Assembly (NCBI GenBank): GCA_026129405.1
Contig: JAHCID010000012.1
Span: 1-64,000, forward strand
Direction: 5' to 3'
DNA length: 64,000 nt
Origin: a bacterium
GTDB taxonomy: Bacteria > Desulfobacterota > Binatia > DP-6
The notes below the pieces were generated by a model. It was not told the DNA's origin. It did no database searches and worked only from the letters and a program-made list of their open reading frames with translations. This document shows positions 58,663-64,000 of the stretch, one piece after another. Position 1 is the stretch's first letter, and each line of letters starts with the position of its first letter. A program made the position numbers and the translations under genes.

Positions 58663-59853
58663 ATGGGGAAGATCCTTCATCGGTACATCCTCCGCGAGAT
58701 CCTCGTTCCGTTCCTGCTCGGGCTGGCGATCTTCACGTTCGTCCTGCTGCTCGCCAGGCTGCTGAAACTGATCGAGCTCGTCGTCAACCGCGGACTCCCC
58801 CCGCTGCGCATCCTCGAGCTGCTGGGGTACTTGATGCCGTCCTTCCTCGAGGTCACCGTTCCGATGGCGATGCTGCTCGCCATCCTCATCGCCTTCGGTC
58901 GCTTGTCGGCGGACTCGGAAATGGTCGCCTTCCGCAGCTCCGGCTTGAGCCTCTACCAGCTCGCCCCACCGGTCGCCACGTTCGTCCTCGCCTGCGCCTT
59001 GCTGACTTTCGCGTTGTCCATCGTCGCGCGCCCCTGGGGCAACCGCTCGCTGCGTTGGGCCCTCTTCGACATCGCACGGACGCATGCTGCCGCAGGGCTG
59101 AAGCCACAGGTCTTCAACGAAGAGTTCCCCGGCCTCGTGATCTATGCCGAGCAGATCGACGGCAAGGACGATCGGCTCCTCCGCGTCCTCATCTCGGACG
59201 ACCGAGACCCCCTCCAGCGCAACACGGTGTTCGCCCGCGAGGGCGTCATGCTGTCGGACGTCCAGGCGCAGACCATCACCCTGCGCCTCCGCGACGGCAG
59301 CATCCACACGACCGACGCGGAGGGTGGTGCCGACTATCAGACCGATTTCGAATCCTACGACGTCAATCTCGATCTGCGCGAGGCGCTGTCCGGGCTCCAG
59401 GACGAGGAGGCCAAGCCGCGCGAGATGCCGATGGGGCAGCTGATCACCACCATCGCCGAGAAGCGGGACGCTGGCGAGCCCGTGGAGGCCGAGCTGGTCG
59501 AGTTCCACCGCAAGTTCGCCATCCCGTTCGCATGCATCGTGTTCGGCCTGGTCGGCGTTCCCCTCGGCATCGAGCCCGCTCGTGCGGTTCGCTCACGTGG
59601 CTTCGCCGTGAGCCTCGCGGTGATCTTCGGCTACTACATCCTGCTGTCGGCAGGACAAGCGCTCGCCGAGCAGGGTGCAGTCCCGGTCGTCGTCGGTCTC
59701 TGGCTTCCCAACCTGGGCTTCGGCGCGCTCGGCGTCCTGCTGTTGCGCCGAGCGGCACGGGAGCAGCCGCTCCTCGGCGAGCGCATGCACGAGCTCGGCG
59801 ATGCACTCCGCCTCCGACTCACCCGCGCGGTCGCCCGTGGGGGTGCCTCGTGA
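58663..59853 (+). CDS. lptF: LPS export ABC transporter permease LptF
   Basis: Encodes 396 residues from ATG (MGKILHRYILREILVPF). Three N-terminal membrane helices (about 10-125), a periplasmic beta-jellyroll (about 130-260) and three C-terminal helices (about 285-375) match LptF. FGRLSADSEMVAFRSSGLSLYQL is the coupling segment touching the ATPase LptB. It takes LPS from the inner membrane into the LptC-A-D bridge. LptB, LptC and LptA are not in the window. Confidence 0.95.
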   Translation: MGKILHRYILREILVPFLLGLAIFTFVLLLARLLKLIELVVNRGLPPLRILELLGYLMPSFLEVTVPMAMLLAILIAFGRLSADSEMVAFRSSGLSLYQLAPPVATFVLACALLTFALSIVARPWGNRSLRWALFDIARTHAAAGLKPQVFNEEFPGLVIYAEQIDGKDDRLLRVLISDDRDPLQRNTVFAREGVMLSDVQAQTITLRLRDGSIHTTDAEGGADYQTDFESYDVNLDLREALSGLQDEEAKPREMPMGQLITTIAEKRDAGEPVEAELVEFHRKFAIPFACIVFGLVGVPLGIEPARAVRSRGFAVSLAVIFGYYILLSAGQALAEQGAVPVVVGLWLPNLGFGALGVLLLRRAAREQPLLGERMHELGDALRLRLTRAVARGGAS

Positions 59854-60947
59854 GGCGCTGGCGTCGCCAGATGCTGCCGGTCATCGGCAGCCATCTCCGC
59901 CGGGAGTTCCTCCGCTCCTTCGCGCTCGTGCTCGTCGCGTTCGTCGCCATCTACATCATCGCCGAGTTCTTCGATCAGTTCGACGAGTTCCTGAAACACG
60001 ACGCGTCGGCCTGGGACATCCTGCGGGTGTTTCTCTACAAGGTGCCGCTCGTCGTCACCCACGTGACGCCGCTGGCCGTGCTCGCGGGCGCGCTCGTCGG
60101 TCTCGGGTTGCTCGCGCGCAGCAACGAGTTCGTCGCGCTGCGCGCGTGCGGCGTCAGCATCTGGCAAGTGCTGGCCCCCCTCGTCGCCGTCGCCATGCTC
60201 ATCAGCATCGGCACGTTCGTCTGGAGCGAGACGGTCGTGCCTGCGAGCGCGCGCCGTTGGCACCAGATATGGAACCAGGAGATCAAGAAGAAGCGCTCCG
60301 CCAGCTCGTTCACCGGACGCGAGGTCTGGTTTCACGGCAAGGCGGGTTTCTACAACATCGCCCGCGTCGGCTACCGGCGCCGCATGCTCTTCGGTCTCAC
60401 GATCTATCAGGTCGGACCCGACTTCCGCCCGACACGCATGATCCAGGCCGCCGCCGCGGCCTGGAACGGCCAGCGCTGGGACATCGTGGGCGCATACACG
60501 CGTGAGTTCACCCCCGACGGTGTCCGTGACGTCGATGGCTCCCCACCGGGCTTCGAGCTCCCCGAGAGCATGGACGACTTCCGGGTCGTCTCGGTCGAGC
60601 CGGAGGAGTTCAGCTACGCCATGCTGCGACGCCAGATCGCAACGCTCCGAGGCAAGGGTGTCGACGTCTCCGAGAGCTGGGTCGATCTCTACCTCAAGAT
60701 CGCGCTCCCCGCGGCCAGCGTCGTGCTGATGCTGGTGGCGGTACCCCTCGTCGCTCGCGGGTCGCGCGTCACGAGCCTGCCCGCCGCGGCAGGATTCGGG
60801 TTCACGCTCGGCTTCGCGTTCTTCATCGTGCTCGCGTTCGCGCGCGCGCTCGGACAAAACGGCGCATTGCCACCCCTTCTCGCCGCCTGGACCGCGAACG
60901 GACTCTTCGCGCTGCTCGCCGGCTACTACCTGCTCGGCAACGACTGA
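59850..60947 (+). CDS. lptG: LPS export ABC transporter permease LptG
   Basis: Encodes 365 residues from GTG, overlapping the lptF stop as GTGA; an ATG seven codons later is possible. Same layout as LptF: three helices, a periplasmic jellyroll, three helices. The coupling segment reads LLARSNEFVALRACGVSIWQVL. With LptF it makes the membrane part of the LPS extractor. The stop codon forms one arm of the palindrome at 60945-60964. Confidence 0.95.
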   Translation: MRRWRRQMLPVIGSHLRREFLRSFALVLVAFVAIYIIAEFFDQFDEFLKHDASAWDILRVFLYKVPLVVTHVTPLAVLAGALVGLGLLARSNEFVALRACGVSIWQVLAPLVAVAMLISIGTFVWSETVVPASARRWHQIWNQEIKKKRSASSFTGREVWFHGKAGFYNIARVGYRRRMLFGLTIYQVGPDFRPTRMIQAAAAAWNGQRWDIVGAYTREFTPDGVRDVDGSPPGFELPESMDDFRVVSVEPEEFSYAMLRRQIATLRGKGVDVSESWVDLYLKIALPAASVVLMLVAVPLVARGSRVTSLPAAAGFGFTLGFAFFIVLAFARALGQNGALPPLLAAWTANGLFALLAGYYLLGND

Positions 60948-60964
60948 CGCCCGGCCGGGCGTCA
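60945..60964. terminator. Perfect 20-bp palindrome covering both converging stop codons
   Basis: TGACGCCCGG is followed at once by its exact complement CCGGGCGTCA. The first three bases are the lptG stop and the last three are the argC stop on the other strand. As RNA it would fold to a hairpin of about eight GC-rich pairs in either direction. There is no U-run on either side. A bidirectional terminator or 3'-end stabiliser is the likeliest role. Confidence 0.5.
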
Positions 60965-62008
60965 GGGCACGAGCGCCGGCGTCTCGAGCGCCGTCGTCTC
61001 GGGCAGGTCGAGCAGGAGGTTCATGTTCTGGACCGCTTGGCCGGCCGCGCCCTTTCCCAGGTTGTCGATCGCGGTGACGACGATCGCCTGGCGGGCGGCC
61101 TCGTCCCAGAACCACCCGATGCTCGCACGGTTCGTCCCGCGCACCTCCCGCAGCTCCGGCGGCTCACTGCCGCGGAGCACGACGAAGGGCTCGTCCGAAT
61201 AGGCGTCGCCGAAGATCGCGTCGAGGTCGGGGCGCCCGTCAGGCATCGCGACGTACATCGTGCTCAGGATTCCGCGGTTCACCGGCAGCAGGTGGGGCAC
61301 GAAGACGATGCCGCCGGCCCCGCCGGCGACGCGCAGCTCCTGCTCGATCTCCGGCTGATGTCGGTGACGACCGACGGCATAGGGGCGGAAGTTCTCGTTC
61401 ACCTCGGCGAACAGCTGCTCTACCTTCGCACTCCGCCCCGCGCCCGTCGTCCCCGACTTCGAGTCGACGATCACCGGACCGCGGACCAAGCCCGCACGCG
61501 CAAGTGGCGCGAGGCCCAGCAGCGCGCCGGTAGGATAGCATCCGGGGTTCGCCACGAGCCGCGCGCCCCGAATCGCATCGCGCCCGAGCTCCGGAAGGCC
61601 GTACACCGCCTCGCGGAGGAGATCCGGCGCGGGATGGTCGCCGTACCATCGTGTGTGCACCGCGGGATCACGCAGCCGGAAATCGGCCGATACGTCGATC
61701 ACCCGCCCCCCCGCCCCGAGCAACGCGCGAACGTGCGGCGCAGCGGCCCCGTGCGGCAGCGCCGTGAATCCGATCGCGCAGCCTGCTCCAGCGACCGTGC
61801 TCGGATCGGCCAGCGGCGCATCGACGACCCCGCGAAGGAACGGGTAGACGTCCGACGCGCGCTTGCCGCGGTACTGCTCCGACGAGAGGAACGCCAGCGC
61901 GACGTGCGGGTGCCGCGCCAGTATCCGCAGCAGCTCGACGCCGGCGTAACCGGTGGCTCCGAGCACCGCGACCGGCACACGCCGATCGTCCCGCGAGGCC
62001 GAGGACAT
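60962..62008 (-). CDS. argC: N-acetyl-gamma-glutamyl-phosphate reductase
   Basis: Encodes 348 residues: the NADP motif GATGYAGVELLRIL and the active site VANPGCYPTGALLGL with its cysteine. HRHQPEIEQEL has the second catalytic histidine. It performs the third step of arginine synthesis. It lies 41 nt after rpsI, the rplM-rpsI-argC order known from several deltaproteobacteria. Confidence 0.96.
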   Translation of the reverse strand: MSSASRDDRRVPVAVLGATGYAGVELLRILARHPHVALAFLSSEQYRGKRASDVYPFLRGVVDAPLADPSTVAGAGCAIGFTALPHGAAAPHVRALLGAGGRVIDVSADFRLRDPAVHTRWYGDHPAPDLLREAVYGLPELGRDAIRGARLVANPGCYPTGALLGLAPLARAGLVRGPVIVDSKSGTTGAGRSAKVEQLFAEVNENFRPYAVGRHRHQPEIEQELRVAGGAGGIVFVPHLLPVNRGILSTMYVAMPDGRPDLDAIFGDAYSDEPFVVLRGSEPPELREVRGTNRASIGWFWDEAARQAIVVTAIDNLGKGAAGQAVQNMNLLLDLPETTALETPALVP

Positions 62009-62049
62009 GGGCGGAACCTATGCGACGCGCACGCCGCAGGCAACGCGGC

Positions 62050-62448
62050 TCAGCGCTTCGAGTACTGCGGCCGCTTGCGCGCCTTGTGGCGCCCGTACTT
62101 CTTGCGCTCCACCTCACGCGAGTCGCGCGTGATGAAGCCTGCTTTCTTGAGCGTGGAACGCAGCTCCGGGCTCACCTCGAGCAACGCGCGCGTGATGCCA
62201 TGGCGAATCGCGACTGCCTGCGCCGCCACACCACCGCCCTGAACGTTCACCTCGACGCGGTATTGGCCCTTCGTCTCGGTGATCTCGAACGGCTGATGCA
62301 CGATCATCCGCGAGGTCTCGCGCCCGAAGTAGTCTTCGAGCGTGCGCTTGTTGACGATGACCGCACCGTCGCCAGGCATCAGCCGCACCCGCGCGACCGA
62401 CGACTTCCGCTTTCCCGTTCCCCAGGTGACCTGCTGCTCTGCGCTCAT
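62050..62448 (-). CDS. rpsI: Small ribosomal subunit protein uS9
   Basis: Encodes 132 residues: [19 protein letters not shown] at the start and [11 protein letters not shown] at the end, whose last residues contact P-site tRNA. It lies 17 nt after rplM. Confidence 0.98.
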   Translation of the reverse strand: MSAEQQVTWGTGKRKSSVARVRLMPGDGAVIVNKRTLEDYFGRETSRMIVHQPFEITETKGQYRVEVNVQGGGVAAQAVAIRHGITRALLEVSPELRSTLKKAGFITRDSREVERKKYGRHKARKRPQYSKR

Positions 62449-62465
62449 CTCGTACCTTCCTGCAC

Positions 62466-62909
62466 TCAGGGAAGCGGATCGGGCTTCTGTGCCCGATGAG
62501 GGTGATCGGAGCCGGCGTACACCTTCAGCTTGGTGGCCAGCTGCCGCCCGAGCCGATTCTTGGGGAGCATCCCCTCGACCGCCTCGTGGATGATGCGGGT
62601 GGGCTGCTTGGCAAGTACCTCGGCAGCGGTCGCCGAACGCAGGCCGCCTGGATATTCGGAGTGGCGGCGGTACACCTTGTCCGCCAGCTTCTTGCCCGTG
62701 AGACGGATCTTCTCCGCATTCACGATGACGACGAAATCGCCCGTGTCGGCGTGCGGCGTGAAGCCGGGCTTCTCCTTGCCGCGCAGCACCCGCGCCACCC
62801 GCGAGGCCAAGCGCCCCAGCACCTGCCCATCCGCATCCGCGATGAACCAGTGGCGCGCATCCCGTGCCTCTTCAGTGGTGAGGCTCCTCGTCATTCGTGT
62901 CGTCGGCAT
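62466..62909 (-). CDS. rplM: Large ribosomal subunit protein uL13
   Basis: Encodes 147 residues: [42 protein letters not shown] (split conserved block), and [11 protein letters not shown]. The leader between tRNA-Asp and the ATG is 30 nt and unusually AT-rich. Confidence 0.98.
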   Translation of the reverse strand: MPTTRMTRSLTTEEARDARHWFIADADGQVLGRLASRVARVLRGKEKPGFTPHADTGDFVVIVNAEKIRLTGKKLADKVYRRHSEYPGGLRSATAAEVLAKQPTRIIHEAVEGMLPKNRLGRQLATKLKVYAGSDHPHRAQKPDPLP

Positions 62910-62939
62910 CGTGTTCCCGAAGAAAAATAAATTGTGTAA

Positions 62940-63013
62940 CGGGGCCGACGAGACTCGAACTCGCGACCTCCGGCGTGACAGGCCGGCGTTCTAACCGACT
63001 GAACTACGACCCC
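62940..63013 (-). tRNA. tRNA-Asp (anticodon GTC)
   Basis: A 74-nt cloverleaf: acceptor GGGGTCG/CGGCCCC with one G-U pair, anticodon loop CTGTCAC in CCGGC/GCCGG, discriminator G. CCA is not encoded. It lies 98 nt after tRNA-Val; that gap shows no clear signal. Confidence 0.97.
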
Positions 63014-63111
63014 GTGGTGCAGCGGGCGTGACTACCCGAACCTGAAGCGTCTTGCAATCCCAGTGGGACGGCATCTCCGCTCCGCCCATCGGACGCGCCC
63101 GACGTCGACGA

Positions 63112-63183
63112 TGGGCGGTGCGCGGATCGAACGCGCGACCCTCGGCTTGTAAGGCCGATGCTCTACCGCTGAGCTAACCGCCC
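63112..63183 (-). tRNA. tRNA-Val (anticodon TAC)
   Basis: A 72-nt cloverleaf: acceptor GGGCGGT/ACCGCCC, anticodon loop CTTACAA in TCGGC/GCCGA, discriminator A. CCA is not encoded. Its 5' end is only 10 nt from the stop codon of the HU gene, so it is probably cut from the HU transcript. Confidence 0.97.
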
Positions 63184-63193
63184 GAGCGCGAGC

Positions 63194-63466
63194 TCAGTTC
63201 AAGCGGTCCTTCAGCGACTTGCCGGGCTTGAACTTGGCCGACTTGGACGCGGCGATCTGAATCGCCTCACCCGTCTTCGGGTTACGTCCGGTCCGTGCCT
63301 TACGCTCGGAAACCGCGAAGGTCCCGAATCCGGAAATGTTCACCTTCACACCCTTGGCGAGCGCTTCTTCGATGTCGTCGAACACGACGTTCACCGCGCG
63401 CTCCGCCTGACCTCTCGGCAGATCGAGCTTGCTGGCGACGGATTCGATCAAGTCGGCCTTGGTCAT
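63194..63466 (-). CDS. hup: DNA-binding protein HU
   Basis: Encodes 90 residues: [38 protein letters not shown] with the DNA-minor-groove arm containing the conserved Arg-Asn-Pro, and [14 protein letters not shown]. It compacts and bends DNA as a dimer. It lies after lon, the same neighbour pair as lon-hupB in E. coli. Confidence 0.97.
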   Translation of the reverse strand: MTKADLIESVASKLDLPRGQAERAVNVVFDDIEEALAKGVKVNISGFGTFAVSERKARTGRNPKTGEAIQIAASKSAKFKPGKSLKDRLN

Positions 63467-63496
63467 CGCCCCTCCCCTTCCCGCTTGCGAGCGGCT

Positions 63497-63525
63497 CGTC
63501 TAGCAACCGACATACGGACTGTCAA
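63497..63525 (-). promoter_or_regulatory. Sigma-70-type promoter of the HU-tRNA-rplM run
   Basis: Minus strand: a perfect TTGACA (-35, 63520-63525), a 17-bp spacer and TAGACG (-10, 63497-63502; 3 of 6). The leader contains a small hairpin (CCGCT/AGCGG, 63481-63494) and GGGGAGGGG close to the HU start. It lies in the 95-bp gap after lon. Confidence 0.6.
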
Positions 63526-63561
63526 TCCGAATGCCTTCGTACGTGCTCGCGCAACGAACGG

Positions 63562-64000
63562 TCAGTGCGTGACGATGTCGCTATCGGTGTCTGCCGGCGA
63601 AGAGAAGGGCGTCGTCGCATCCCCCGGCGGCACGCTGGTCGCGCCGGCCGGCGGCTTGCGGAGCCACGACTCCGGATCCTCGAGAACGAGCGCCTTCCGC
63701 AGCACCTGGTCCATGTGCTCGACCAGCTCGATCCGCACCGTCTTCAGCACCGCCGCGGGGATATCCCGGATGTCCTTCTCGTTCTCGATCGGGATCAGCA
63801 CGCGGCGAATGCCACCGCGGTGCGCTGCGAGCACCTTCTCCTTGAGGCCGCCGATCGGCAGCACGAAGCCGCGCAGCGTCACCTCGCCGGTCATCGCCAC
63901 GTCGTTCGCGACGGGAATACGGGTGAGCGCGGAGACGAGCGCCGTCGCCATCGTGATGCCCGCCGACGGCCCGTCCTTCGGAATGGCACCCTCGGGAACA
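63562..64000 (-). CDS. lon: ATP-dependent protease Lon, C-terminal part (cut by window edge)
   Basis: The last 145 residues. The catalytic serine lies in PKDGPSAG just inside the window edge and the catalytic lysine in [20 protein letters not shown] is conserved. The protein ends with a Pro/Asp/Ser/Thr-rich tail of about 35 residues. Lon degrades misfolded and regulatory proteins. The ATPase part is outside the window. Confidence 0.96.
   Translation of the reverse strand, partial: VPEGAIPKDGPSAGITMATALVSALTRIPVANDVAMTGEVTLRGFVLPIGGLKEKVLAAHRGGIRRVLIPIENEKDIRDIPAAVLKTVRIELVEHMDQVLRKALVLEDPESWLRKPPAGATSVPPGDATTPFSSPADTDSDIVTH

Noticed and set aside
63014-63111. TTGCAA-17-TAGTCA between tRNA-Val and tRNA-Asp as a promoter
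   Set aside because: The -10 matches at only 2 of 6 positions and both tRNAs can be made from the HU promoter.

Overview
The window is about 64 kb of high-GC DNA (roughly two-thirds G+C by eye) from a Gram-negative, LPS-making bacterium. The evidence is LptD, LptF, LptG, a type II secretion system, nucleotide-sugar genes for surface polysaccharide and a proteobacterial-style rif/str/S10/spc/alpha ribosomal block. The gene order (rplM-rpsI-argC; tRNA Thr-Tyr-Gly-Thr before rpmG-tRNA-Trp-secE-nusG) suggests a deltaproteobacterial or related high-GC lineage such as Myxococcota or Binatota. I cannot place it more exactly. Apart from lptF-lptG, every gene is on the minus strand.

Layout, left to right, with transcription running right to left. 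(1) 1-9138 is a type II secretion operon, gspE-F-G-H-I-J-K-L-M and then a GspC/PilP-like gene cut by the window edge. (2) 9219-12543 is a nucleotide-sugar cluster: rfbB (dTDP-glucose 4,6-dehydratase), a mannose-6-phosphate-isomerase-like cupin, gmd and rmd (GDP-D-rhamnose). (3) 12555-26470 is a tightly packed run: argS, a SPOR protein, the complete tryptophan operon trpE-G-D-C-F-B-A, folC and lptD, followed by a small possible membrane protein. (4) 26627-57706 is an almost gapless 31-kb translation and transcription block: four tRNAs, rpmG, tRNA-Trp, secE-nusG, rplKAJL, rpoBC, rpsL-rpsG-fusA-tuf, the S10 operon, the spc operon with secY-adk-map-rpmJ, and the alpha operon ending in rplQ. (5) 57895-62008 holds rlmB, then lptF-lptG on the plus strand, converging on argC. 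(6) 62050-64000 holds rplM-rpsI, tRNA-Asp, tRNA-Val, a gene for HU, and the C-terminal end of lon.

Most neighbouring reading frames touch or overlap by 1-14 nt, very often as ATGA or GTGA, so translational coupling looks general. I see good sigma-70-type promoters (TTGACA with a 17-bp spacer) in only three places: before the tRNA-secE block, before rpsL, and before the HU gene. Weaker candidates lie before gspE, gspF and lptF. I see no intrinsic terminator with a U-tract; two strong hairpins without one occur at 26532-26553 and 60945-60964. No intergenic gap exceeds 300 bases except 12544-12868, which contains the small ORF.

I found no insertion sequence, prophage, CRISPR array, defence system or obviously novel multi-gene system. 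The window is largely housekeeping. What stands out is architectural: the tuf gene missing from its usual place between the tRNA quartet and rpmG, the missing infA in the spc operon, the lack of room for classical ribosomal-protein leaders, the trp operon embedded in an argS-to-lptD run, and several oddities in the secretion system.
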